Origin: JAUWVG01 sp964633715
GTDB taxonomy: Bacteria > Acidobacteriota > Aminicenantia > Aminicenantales > Aminicenantaceae
Reading direction: 5' to 3'
DNA: 64,000 bases
NCBI GenBank assembly: GCA_964633715.1
Contig: CAZWHQ010000019.1
Location: forward strand, 1 to 64,000
The translations under genes and the position numbers were made by a program. This document shows, in pieces, positions 25,797 through 33,680 of this stretch. The notes beneath the pieces are model-generated. The model was not told where the DNA came from. It worked only from the letters and a program-made list of their open reading frames with translations, and did not search any database. Position 1 is the first letter of the stretch, and the number at the start of each line of letters is the position of its first letter.

Positions 25797-27038
25797 TTAT
25801 TGATCCTTTTTTGTGTAATGAAGGAGCCTTTGATCTCCCTGCAGTTTTCTCTTTTTCGTCAAATTTTGACTCACTTCGATTGTCCCAAGGTACTGATTGT
25901 TTTCATCTCGAAGGGCAAAATATTCGATAATGATAAATTGATCCTTTAAATTTATCCAGAAGGCTGTGTGATCTTCGCGACCGGCCTTAAAATCAGCCAA
26001 AATCTTTTCCACAATATGGACACTTGATGGAGGATGGCACTGCTGCACCTTTCGGCCAAGAATGGCTCTACTCCGTGCAAATATTCTTTCTTTTCCCTGG
26101 GTGAAAAATTTAACTTTGTCCTTTTGGTCCACAAATGTGAGATCAAAAGGAATAGAGTTTAAGATTGCCTTAAGTTCCGGAACAGTAAAGCTTCCACTGG
26201 GGAGCTGGATTTTGTCCATCTCCATCGGAACAACCTCGTCAACTTTAATTGTTTTTGGTCTCCAAACATCTTTAGGATCGTATAGACAAAAACCGTATTC
26301 GAGGCTCTGTTTTTCAATCTCGTACCACTCTGTTTCGTCAAGTTTATCCATACACATGGGAAAAAGAATCTCTTCCTCTTTTCCAATCATATCCGCAATT
26401 GCTATGGAAGCGGGCTTGAAAACGAGCTCAATAACTGTTTTGGCTTCATCTAAATTGGACTCCTTTAATACGTCTAAGGCATCCATGGCGCCTTTTAGGA
26501 GTTCTCGTGTTTCATCATGTTTTCCCCACATAACAGAAGGAGGTCCCGTCACTCCATGTTTCTCTAGAAATGGAAAAAGTAGATACTCTTTGCGCAGGTA
26601 ATGCTTTTCCACATCCAAAAGAGCATTAAAATGTTGATGCATCTCTACAAATAGAGCTTTTAAATCATCATCTTTATTTGCATGTTCGACTTTTGCATAT
26701 ACATCTTCTAAGGATTTAATTTCGTGCAACAATGCTCGATTTTCTTGCTGAAATGTAAACACAGGATGTCCTGGCGGGGCTGTTTTTGCTTTTGAATGGT
26801 CAAGAACTCCATCAAGTGCAGCTGAGTGAAGATCGCACAATTTCAGAACTTCCTCTTGAGGAAGCCCTTCCGATATCAATTCTTGTTCGACCTCCACGAC
26901 ATCATTGTAAGGCACTGTCCCAAGGAGTCGAGTCAGCTGCTTTTTAACCGCTTCAGGAGCAGTACCTTCGTGCAGCTGCAGGATCATATGCTTCAGAAGC
27001 TCTTTTCTTTTTGTAACATTGTCTATTAATTCACTCAT
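25797..27038 (-). CDS. DUF438 protein with hemerythrin HHE and PAS domains
   Basis: A 413-residue protein with GGAGGA before ATG 27038. Residues about 1-80 are DUF438 (PYNDVVEVEQELISEGL, EEVLKLCDLHSAALDG). A hemerythrin HHE region follows with His at LLHEIKSL, MHQHFNALLDVEKHYLRKE, HDETRE and GKEEEILFP. The C-terminal 130 residues form a PAS-like domain (FFTQGKERIFARSRAILGRKVQQCHPP, ending in a TIEVSQNL strand). The same three-part layout is widespread in anaerobes and is thought to sense or scavenge oxygen or nitric oxide. A FNR-like box 320 bases upstream supports redox control. Confidence 0.88.
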   Translation of the reverse strand: MSELIDNVTKRKELLKHMILQLHEGTAPEAVKKQLTRLLGTVPYNDVVEVEQELISEGLPQEEVLKLCDLHSAALDGVLDHSKAKTAPPGHPVFTFQQENRALLHEIKSLEDVYAKVEHANKDDDLKALFVEMHQHFNALLDVEKHYLRKEYLLFPFLEKHGVTGPPSVMWGKHDETRELLKGAMDALDVLKESNLDEAKTVIELVFKPASIAIADMIGKEEEILFPMCMDKLDETEWYEIEKQSLEYGFCLYDPKDVWRPKTIKVDEVVPMEMDKIQLPSGSFTVPELKAILNSIPFDLTFVDQKDKVKFFTQGKERIFARSRAILGRKVQQCHPPSSVHIVEKILADFKAGREDHTAFWINLKDQFIIIEYFALRDENNQYLGTIEVSQNLTKKRKLQGDQRLLHYTKKDQ

Positions 27039-27113
27039 GTTTATCCTCCAAATAGCTCGTGTTTATGTACCTGAATTATTGATAAAAACTGCCGACACCA
27101 TTATTTATCTGTA

Positions 27114-27152
27114 ATGATATCAACTGGAAATCATAATATCTCACGATATCAT
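27114..27152. repeat. 8-bp inverted repeat in the DUF438 upstream region
   Basis: ATGATATC (27114-27121) and GATATCAT (27145-27152) are inverted copies separated by 23 bases. They could be a pair of operator half-sites or a long-loop hairpin in the DUF438 leader. The region is AT-rich and the repeat may be fortuitous. Confidence 0.3.
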
Positions 27153-27232
27153 AAACTTTTCTTTTTTGTTTATCATTTATATCAAATATCGGCATTTTAT
27201 ACCCCAAGAGGGCGAATCGATCTTACTACATC

Positions 27233-27300
27233 TGCTTCGTTACGATCCAATCGCGGTGGAAAACCACAGCTTCATGGATCGATGCCTCGCATCTGAAGCA
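27233..27300 (-). ncRNA. Candidate structured leader element (three-way junction)
   Basis: Read on the minus strand, P1 pairs TGCTTC (27300-27295) with GAAGCA (27238-27233). P2 is the hairpin GATGC-GAG-GCATC (27293-27281). P3 pairs GATCCA (27280-27275) with TGGATC (27249-27244) and is capped by GTGG-TTTT-CCAC (27267-27256). P2 and P3 abut without any base between them. A second GAAGC (27273-27269) competes for GCTTC, and ATCGATC at 27216-27222 can pair with GATCGAT at 27277-27283, so alternative folds exist. It lies in the presumed DUF438 leader. A mobile palindromic repeat would also fit. Confidence 0.45.
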
Positions 27301-27330
27301 ACCTCGACTCGTGAATAATCCATGTGTAAT

Positions 27331-27371
27331 ATTTTACAACAAATAAAGCAAATTTCCTTGACTTAAATCAA
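27331..27371 (-). promoter_or_regulatory. FNR/CRP-like box with a -10 for the DUF438 operon
   Basis: TTGACTTAAATCAA (27358-27371) differs by one base from the FNR consensus TTGAT-N4-ATCAA. On the minus strand TAAAAT (27336-27331) predicts a start near 27324, which places the box centre at about -41, the class II activator position. The resulting leader of about 285 bases contains the structured element. On the plus strand TTGACT could also be a -35 but has no well-spaced -10. Confidence 0.45.
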
Positions 27372-27655
27372 ATATTTGTACGGATAATTCCCTTTGTGTT
27401 TTGGTTGTAAAGATTACGTTTTTAAAATGTATTTCTTTATGAAGGACATCATCAGTTTGGATTTTTGCGTTCATGTTTGTTTGTATGGCTTCATCGTGAA
27501 TAAGTCACACGTTGCTGTCTGTAAAATTAAAAAAATATTGTTTTTAAAAAAAGAAGTTGAAAATATGACTTCAATTGTATAGATTGCTGTCATATAAGTG
27601 GCCAAACAATTCCGTAATACATATTTTTTTTACTTAAAAAGAGGAGGGAGAAAAC

Positions 27656-29188
27656 ATGAAACGAATTTTTATTCTTATTGTCACGTTGCTCGTTTTCTGC
27701 ACATTGACCTTTTCGGCAGAGATTGAGCTCGATGTCAAAGAACACGTGCTCTCCAACGGATTGAAGATCCTGATGGTCCAGATGCCTGGCGTTCCTCGAG
27801 TTGTCTGCCACATCTACTACAAGGTTGGTTCCATTAATGAAAAGCCTGGCATTACGGGGATAGCACACATGCATGAACATATGATGTTTAAGGGCACTAG
27901 AGTTTCCGGTGTAACAGATTATGAAAAGGATGACGCCATCAATGTTCGGATTGATGATCTTATCGACAATATTTACAGAGAGAAATTCTGGAAACCCGAT
28001 GGAGGAGATACAGAAAAAATCGCCCAGTGGCAGGAAGAATACGAATCTCTTATCCAAGAGGAAAAACAGTACATCATCAAAGATGATTTATGGACCTTGT
28101 ACATGAAAAATGGCGGGACAGGCCTCAATGCGTCAACAAGCAATGAAGTTACAGGATATTATGTCACACTTCCCTCCAACAAGGTCGAGCTTCAGATGTT
28201 TCTAGAGTCAGATCGGATGCAAAACGCCTATTTCCGAGAATTTTATTCCGAAAAAGATGTCATTATGGAAGAACGCCGGTTGAGTGAAAACCAACCGGGT
28301 TTTTTCTTCAGAGAACAGGTCAACGCCGCCTTCTATGCGGCCTCTCCCTATCACTGGCAAGTTTTGGGATGGATGGACGATTTGAGAAAAATCAATAAGT
28401 CCGACCTTGAGGAATTCAACAACCGCTATTATATTCCCAACAATGCAGTGGCTGTGTACGTGGGCGATCTCGATCCCCAAAACATCATCGATCTGGCAGA
28501 AAAATATTTTGGACCTATTCCAAAAGGCCGGGATGTCGAACCCATCAGAACCTATGAACCTCCTCAGTATTCTGAAAAAAGACTTTATGGTGAAGGCAAC
28601 GCGCAGACTAGTCTGCAGATGATGTTTCATACTCCACCTGACGGCCATCCGGATGTATTGCCTCTTTCCGTCCTGGGTAGTGTTCTCGGTTCAGGAGGAG
28701 GCGGAGGGGGCCGACGCGGTGGCGGCGGCGGTTCAGGTCGTCTGTACAAACTTCTTGTTGAGGAAAAACAGATGGCCGTCAGCGTATCGGTAAGCAACAG
28801 TGCCAGGTGGTATGCCGGTGCTTTTCAATTCAGAGCTTCTCCCCGTCTGGATAAAAATGTCAAACCGGAAGACCTGGAACAAGAAATTTGGGACGTTATA
28901 GAACAGATTAAAATCGACGGAGTAAACGCAGAAGAGATCCAACAGGTCAAAAATCGATCCAGAGCCCAGTTCATCCGGAGTCTTTCCAGTTCGAGCGGAC
29001 TTACAAGAACACTGGGTCGTGCCGAGCTTAATCGGGGATGGCGATCGGTTCTCGAGGACCAGGAGGCTCTCAAGACAGTCACAAACGAAGACATTAAAAG
29101 AGTGGCCGCTACATACTTTGTCAAAAACAACAGCCTTACGGCTATCTATAATCGGACGATGGGCACGCGGCAAAATAGGAGGAGATGA
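27656..29188 (+). CDS. M16 family zinc peptidase, exported
   Basis: A 510-residue protein with a signal peptide (about 1-21) and GGAGGG before the ATG. The inverted zinc motif HxxEH is present as His71, Glu74, His75 in AHMHEHMMFKG, and downstream Glu residues lie in EERRLSEN. Between the motif and the rest of the catalytic domain is an extended charged helical insert (about 85-140). Around residues 344-362 a run of Gly and Arg replaces the short GGG-SRLY loop, giving a low-complexity flexible stretch. It is paired with an M16 paralogue lacking the zinc site and probably works with it as a heterodimer in the periplasm. Confidence 0.9.
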   Translation: MKRIFILIVTLLVFCTLTFSAEIELDVKEHVLSNGLKILMVQMPGVPRVVCHIYYKVGSINEKPGITGIAHMHEHMMFKGTRVSGVTDYEKDDAINVRIDDLIDNIYREKFWKPDGGDTEKIAQWQEEYESLIQEEKQYIIKDDLWTLYMKNGGTGLNASTSNEVTGYYVTLPSNKVELQMFLESDRMQNAYFREFYSEKDVIMEERRLSENQPGFFFREQVNAAFYAASPYHWQVLGWMDDLRKINKSDLEEFNNRYYIPNNAVAVYVGDLDPQNIIDLAEKYFGPIPKGRDVEPIRTYEPPQYSEKRLYGEGNAQTSLQMMFHTPPDGHPDVLPLSVLGSVLGSGGGGGGRRGGGGGSGRLYKLLVEEKQMAVSVSVSNSARWYAGAFQFRASPRLDKNVKPEDLEQEIWDVIEQIKIDGVNAEEIQQVKNRSRAQFIRSLSSSSGLTRTLGRAELNRGWRSVLEDQEALKTVTNEDIKRVAATYFVKNNSLTAIYNRTMGTRQNRRR

Positions 29189-29190
29189 CT

Positions 29191-30642
29191 ATGAGAAAGA
29201 CATTAACTATTCTGTTTCTGGCGGTCTTGCTGTTAATTCCGCAGGGCTGTGACCAGGCAAAAAAACCAGCTGATTTAACATATCCGGCCCTTCAATATGA
29301 TCCTCCAGATCCCGCAGATTTTCGCGTTGAGCTGTCCAATGGGCTCCGAGGATATTTCCAGGAGGACCATAGGCTGCCGCTGTTTAATATTTCCGCTATC
29401 ATCAACTTTGGCAGCCAGTATGTCCCCAAAAATAAAAAAGGGTTGGCTTCCATTATGAGCCAGACTATGATTAAGGGCGGCACAAAAACTCGAGAAGGAA
29501 GGGATATCGAAGACAGGATCAATTTTATTGGCGGCGGCCTGAGCTTCCGTGCCGGAGCGCACACCTCGACATTGTCACTTAATGTCCTTATTGAGGATTT
29601 AGACGAAGGCCTTGAACTATTTTTTGATGTTCTCATGAATCCGGAATTCAGGCGTGGTCCGGTAAACCTAGCCAAAGTCAGCCTTATTCAGGGACTCCGG
29701 CAGGCCAATGACCAACCGAACAGCGTGCGCAGCCGAGAATACAACAGGCTTCTCTATGGGGATCACCCATTAACCTGGGAGCCGACTCAAGCCACATATG
29801 AAAGCATTTCTCCTCTTGATTTAAAAAACATCCACAGCCAGTATTTCTTTCCAGCAAATATAATCCTGGCAGCTGCAGGAGATTTCGATAAAGCTGAACT
29901 CAAAGACAAAATCGACGGGGCCATTGTGGATTGGGAAAACAAAGACCTCCAACTGCCATCACTTTCTACAACCTTCCCGGAGCCTGAGCCGGGTGTTTAC
30001 TTTATCCAGAAGAGCATATCTCAGGGATATATTAATATCGGACATTTGGGACTGGAAGACACCAATCCAGACTATTTTGCCGTTCAGGTCATGAATTTCA
30101 TTTTAGGAGGAGGTAGTTTTACATCAAGAATCACCATGAAAGTGCGCTCGGATGAGGGTTTATCCTACAGCCAAGGAAGTCGTTTCAGCTACACTTGGGG
30201 ATTGCCAGGAACTTTTTCGGGATTTGTGACAACAAAATCGTCTACAGTGGGCTATGCCATTTCCTTGATTCTCGACGAATTCAACCGCATCCGAAATGAA
30301 ACCGTATCTGACGATGAGATGGAGGTGGCCATCGAATATTACCTTGAGAGCTTCCCTAATTCCTTTTCATCTCCTCAGAGCACCATGTCCACCTTTGCCA
30401 ACCTTGAGATGACCGGAAAACCCATGGACTATTACAAAACCTACAGAGATAACATAAACGCCGTTGATAAAGCAAAAGTTCAAGAAGTAGCCAACAAATA
30501 CATCCACCCTGACAAGGCCGTTATTTTGATAGTCGGAGATTTCGAACCCTGTAATGAAGGCGGAGACAAATGGCAAGGCCCTCTGGATAAGCTGGGGAAA
30601 GTCCACAAGATTACTTTAAAAGATCCTTTGACTGGCAAATAG
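29191..30642 (+). CDS. M16 family protein, non-catalytic partner, lipoprotein
   Basis: A 483-residue M16 homologue that starts at ATG 29191; AGGAGG lies 8 bases upstream, while the ATG at 29185 is too close. A lipobox ends in LIPQGC. The region that should hold HxxEH reads ASIMSQTMIKGG, so zinc cannot be bound. The C-terminal domain keeps the substrate-contact features (LGGGSFTSRITMKVRSDEGL). In other bacteria such active/inactive pairs form a functional dimer. It starts just after the stop of the active subunit, so they are made together. Confidence 0.88.
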   Translation: MRKTLTILFLAVLLLIPQGCDQAKKPADLTYPALQYDPPDPADFRVELSNGLRGYFQEDHRLPLFNISAIINFGSQYVPKNKKGLASIMSQTMIKGGTKTREGRDIEDRINFIGGGLSFRAGAHTSTLSLNVLIEDLDEGLELFFDVLMNPEFRRGPVNLAKVSLIQGLRQANDQPNSVRSREYNRLLYGDHPLTWEPTQATYESISPLDLKNIHSQYFFPANIILAAAGDFDKAELKDKIDGAIVDWENKDLQLPSLSTTFPEPEPGVYFIQKSISQGYINIGHLGLEDTNPDYFAVQVMNFILGGGSFTSRITMKVRSDEGLSYSQGSRFSYTWGLPGTFSGFVTTKSSTVGYAISLILDEFNRIRNETVSDDEMEVAIEYYLESFPNSFSSPQSTMSTFANLEMTGKPMDYYKTYRDNINAVDKAKVQEVANKYIHPDKAVILIVGDFEPCNEGGDKWQGPLDKLGKVHKITLKDPLTGK

Positions 30643-30670
30643 ACAAAGATCAATTTATAGGAGGGATTAA

Positions 30671-31066
30671 ATGAATTGGATCAAAGCTTTTATCACAGGT
30701 ATTGTGGGGGGTGTCGTGCTATGGCTGTACAATTTCCTTATGCACGGACTTATTATGGCGAAAACCTACGAAAAATACGAAGTATTCCGTGAGGATGGCA
30801 GTCCTTTCCACTTTGTTCTCGTTATGGTTTTAGTGGGTTTTTTCGGGGCTCTTCTTTTTGCAAAAACAAGAAGCTCTTGGGCTGCAGGTATTAAAGGCGG
30901 CATTTTCTTCGGATTATTTATTGGCATGTTTCTCTTTTTCTACCAGTTCATGAATGTGCTGCTCTTCGAAGGATTTCCCTATTATCTCAGCTGGTGCTGG
31001 GGCGGGATAGTCCTTATTGGTTGGATTATTTATGGTGCTGTTGCAGGAGTGATTATCAAAGAATAA
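30671..31066 (+). CDS. Four-helix membrane protein of unknown function
   Basis: A 131-residue protein with GGAGGG before the ATG and four hydrophobic segments at about 6-28, 48-66, 74-95 and 106-128. The polar loop after the first helix (KTYEKYEVFREDGSP) is conspicuous. No family is recognised. It follows the M16 pair by 28 bases on the same strand and may belong to that operon. A short dyad (GTCTTTAGAC near 31108) followed by a T-rich stretch lies after it and could be a weak terminator. Confidence 0.7.
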   Translation: MNWIKAFITGIVGGVVLWLYNFLMHGLIMAKTYEKYEVFREDGSPFHFVLVMVLVGFFGALLFAKTRSSWAAGIKGGIFFGLFIGMFLFFYQFMNVLLFEGFPYYLSWCWGGIVLIGWIIYGAVAGVIIKE

Positions 31067-31158
31067 ATCTAAAAAGTCTTTTTTTGTAATTTTACATACC
31101 TTTATCCTCTATACGTCTTTAGACTCTTTAATTTTTTTTAAAAATATGAAAAAAATGC

Positions 31159-31187
31159 TTGACTATATCAATATATCTTGATATACA
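31159..31187 (+). promoter_or_regulatory. Promoter of sahR-like gene and ahcY
   Basis: TTGACT (31159-31164) and TATACA (31182-31187) are exactly 17 bases apart. The predicted start coincides with the ATG at 31195 or the base before it, and there is no Shine-Dalgarno sequence, so the first gene is probably translated from a leaderless message. Confidence 0.7.
31164..31185. promoter_or_regulatory. Palindromic operator, probably for the SahR-like repressor
   Basis: TATATCAA (31164-31171) and TTGATATA (31178-31185) are perfect inverted copies with a 6-base spacer. The palindrome occupies the space between the -35 and the -10 of the promoter and overlaps both. This is the usual position for an ArsR-family repressor site and implies autoregulation. 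Confidence 0.7.
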
Positions 31188-31194
31188 TATATCC

Positions 31195-32133
31195 ATGTCT
31201 GCCATTCAGTACTTTAAAGCCCTATCAGATGAAACACGTTTGAGGCTTTTGAACCTCTCTGTGCACTACGAACTTAACGTAAACGAAATCGTTAAAATTC
31301 TCGATATGGGCCAATCTCGGATATCAAGACATCTAAAAATCCTAACAGATTGTGGTCTTTTAACATATCGAAGAGATGGTCTTTGGATTTTTTATTCAGC
31401 AACAACGTCAGGAGCGGGTTTTACATTTCTCCAATCGATCAAATACATCCTCCAGGATAATTCCCTCTTTAAGAAAGATCTAGAAGCAGCAGAGATATGT
31501 ATTCTGGAAAGATCACAAAAGACAAAGATTTTCTTTAATTCTATCTCAAAAAACTGGGAACTTCTAAAACAAGACATTCTTGGGGATTTTAAATTGAATG
31601 AAAATATTCTCAGCGCTATCCCCTTTTCTAAATCACAGTCAGAGACGAAAACTATTGTCGATCTTGGATGTGGAACTGGAGATATTCTTCCGGTTCTAAA
31701 AACAAAGTCTTTTCAAGTTATAGGTGTAGAAAGATCTATAAAAATGCTTGAGGAAGCCAGAAAGCATTTTGACTTCGAGAGAGATGGCATCGATATTCGC
31801 ATTGGAGAGTTGGAGCACCTCCCTCTCCGTGATGAGGAGGCTGATTTGGCTTTAACCAATCTGGTCCTTCACCACCTCTCAGAACCCAAAAGAGCATTTA
31901 AAGAAGTGTGGCGTATTCTTAAGCCAGATGGAGCTTTTCTCATTTTTGATTTGCTCCTCCATCATGATGAAACCATGCGTCAGAAATATGGAGATCTTTG
32001 GCTGGGATTCTCTATAGACACTCTTTCTCTCTGGTTAAAAGAATGTGGTTTCTCAACGGAAAAAACTGAGTATTTTAGCCTAAAAAATGGACTTAAAGGC
32101 TTTTTATATAAATCAAATAAAACTCAAATATAA
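31195..32133 (+). CDS. ArsR-family regulator fused to a SAM methyltransferase domain (SahR-like)
   Basis: A 312-residue protein starting at ATG 31195. Residues about 3-80 are an ArsR-type winged helix (FKALSDETRLRLL, NEIVKILDMGQSRISRHLKIL), and residues about 145-260 a class I methyltransferase fold with VDLGCGTGDIL as motif I. It lacks the Cys pairs of metal-sensing ArsR proteins. The gene sits 10 bases before ahcY, and its promoter carries a palindrome. SahR, known from Proteobacteria, is an ArsR-type regulator of S-adenosylhomocysteine recycling. I infer that the methyltransferase fold is the sensor for SAH or SAM and not an active enzyme. The longer reading from TTG 31159 starts inside the -35 box. 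Confidence 0.85.
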   Translation: MSAIQYFKALSDETRLRLLNLSVHYELNVNEIVKILDMGQSRISRHLKILTDCGLLTYRRDGLWIFYSATTSGAGFTFLQSIKYILQDNSLFKKDLEAAEICILERSQKTKIFFNSISKNWELLKQDILGDFKLNENILSAIPFSKSQSETKTIVDLGCGTGDILPVLKTKSFQVIGVERSIKMLEEARKHFDFERDGIDIRIGELEHLPLRDEEADLALTNLVLHHLSEPKRAFKEVWRILKPDGAFLIFDLLLHHDETMRQKYGDLWLGFSIDTLSLWLKECGFSTEKTEYFSLKNGLKGFLYKSNKTQI

Positions 32134-32143
32134 GGAGAAAAAT

Positions 32144-33568
32144 ATGAACACACTAAAATTTGATCCATCCCTTGCATATAAAATCAAGGATATATCCCTT
32201 GCTGATTGGGGATTAGCGGAAATGAAATTGGCAGCAAACGAGATGCCTGGCCTTATGGCCGTGAGAAAAAAATATGGGGCTCAAAAACCTTTAAAAAACT
32301 TAAAAATAACTGGCAGTCTGCACATGACCATTCAGACAGCGATGCTGATTGACACTTTGGCTGAATTGGGCGCAGATATTCGATGGTCGTCATGTAATAT
32401 ATTTTCCACCCAAGATCACGCTGCTGCGGCTATCGTCAAAAAAGGAACAGCGGCAGTGTTTGCTTGGAAAGGAGAGACTCTTGAAGAATACTGGTGGTGT
32501 CTCGAACAGGCACTAGTCTGGCCGGATGGTACAGGACCAGACTTGATTGTCGATGACGGCGGGGATGCCACTTTAATGGTTCACGAAGGTGTCAAAATTG
32601 AAAAAGATCCTTCTCTTTTGAAAAAAGACTATCCCGTTAAAGAATTTCAGATCCTGATGGATCGATTCAAAGAGAGCATGGATCGAGATCTCCAATTTTG
32701 GACCAAGATTGCAGCTCATATTAAGGGTGTTTCGGAAGAAACCACGACCGGCGTGCACAGGCTCTATCAATTAGCAGAAGAAAATAAACTTATATTTCCT
32801 GCCATTAATGTGAATGATTCGGTCACAAAATCGAAATTCGACAATCTTTACGGCTGCCGGGAATCTCTCGTCGACGGCATCAAAAGAGCCACAGATATCA
32901 TGCTGGCAGGCAAAAAAATTGTCATTCTCGGATATGGAGATGTGGGAAAAGGATGTGTCCAATCTATGAAGGGATTTGGAGCACGTATATATGTCACTGA
33001 AATCGATCCCATATGTGCGCTGCAAGCTGCTATGGAGGGATATTCTGTTGTGAAACTTGAAGATATTATAAAAGATGCAGACATTTTTGTAACAGCCACG
33101 GGCAATTACAATGTCATTAACGGATCCCATATGGAGCAGATGAAAGAAGGAGCCATTCTGTGCAATATCGGCCATTTTGATAATGAGATAGAAATGAGCT
33201 ATTTAGAAAACAATCCAAAATGCAGCAAAATCACTATAAAACCGCAGGTAGACAAATGGATGCTGGAATCCGGAAATACAATCATTGTTCTTGCAGAAGG
33301 TCGTCTTGTTAACTTGGGCTGTGCAACGGGTCATCCCAGCTTTGTGATGAGCAATAGCTTCACCAACCAGTGTCTGGCTCAAATCGAGCTTGCCACCAAA
33401 GAGCATGAAAAGAAAGTTTACACACTCCCAAAAATTCTGGATGAAGAAGTTGCCCGATTGCATCTTGGAAAACTCAATTCAAAGCTGACGACCATGACAA
33501 AAGAACAGTCGGAATATCTTGGATATCCCATTGAAGGCCCCTATAAACCAGATCACTACAGATATTGA
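32144..33568 (+). CDS. ahcY: Adenosylhomocysteinase
   Basis: A 474-residue enzyme beginning at ATG 32144 with AAGGAG upstream; a longer frame runs into the previous gene. It hydrolyses S-adenosylhomocysteine to adenosine and homocysteine in the cytoplasm. Conserved segments are present: GSLHMTIQTAMLIDTL, SCNIFSTQDHAAAAI, EETTTGVHRLYQ, the NAD-binding GYGDVGKGCVQSMKGFGA, and GHFDNEI. The C-terminus ends PDHYRY, the expected catalytic/NAD contact. It is the second gene of the SahR-like operon and the likely target of the operator upstream. Confidence 0.96.
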   Translation: MNTLKFDPSLAYKIKDISLADWGLAEMKLAANEMPGLMAVRKKYGAQKPLKNLKITGSLHMTIQTAMLIDTLAELGADIRWSSCNIFSTQDHAAAAIVKKGTAAVFAWKGETLEEYWWCLEQALVWPDGTGPDLIVDDGGDATLMVHEGVKIEKDPSLLKKDYPVKEFQILMDRFKESMDRDLQFWTKIAAHIKGVSEETTTGVHRLYQLAEENKLIFPAINVNDSVTKSKFDNLYGCRESLVDGIKRATDIMLAGKKIVILGYGDVGKGCVQSMKGFGARIYVTEIDPICALQAAMEGYSVVKLEDIIKDADIFVTATGNYNVINGSHMEQMKEGAILCNIGHFDNEIEMSYLENNPKCSKITIKPQVDKWMLESGNTIIVLAEGRLVNLGCATGHPSFVMSNSFTNQCLAQIELATKEHEKKVYTLPKILDEEVARLHLGKLNSKLTTMTKEQSEYLGYPIEGPYKPDHYRY

Positions 33569-33645
33569 TCTTTATTTAAATTCACACAGGTTTCTGACAG
33601 GATAAAAACGCTAGCCCTTAAAGGCATCCCTTCTAGGCGAAACAG

Positions 33646-33674
33646 AGGACAAAAGCAGTTTGTATCTGTATAAT
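33646..33674 (+). promoter_or_regulatory. Promoter for the metallophosphoesterase
   Basis: AGGACA (33646-33651) and a perfect TATAAT (33669-33674) are 17 bases apart. The ATG at 33681 lies 6 bases after the -10, so the transcript should start at or next to the start codon. There is no Shine-Dalgarno sequence. Confidence 0.55.
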
Positions 33675-33680
33675 TAATTT

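Noticed and set aside
27394..27582. Plus-strand reading frame of 62 codons from a TTG in the DUF438/M16 intergenic region
   Set aside because: No ribosome binding site, low-complexity Phe/Lys/Ile/Val content and no recognisable family. It lies in sequence more easily explained as regulatory.
33600..33650. Possible riboswitch (CGCTAG and CTAGGCG, GCC-CTTAAA-GGC) between ahcY and the phosphoesterase
   Set aside because: The helices are short and do not match any riboswitch consensus I know; the phosphoesterase transcript appears to start after them.
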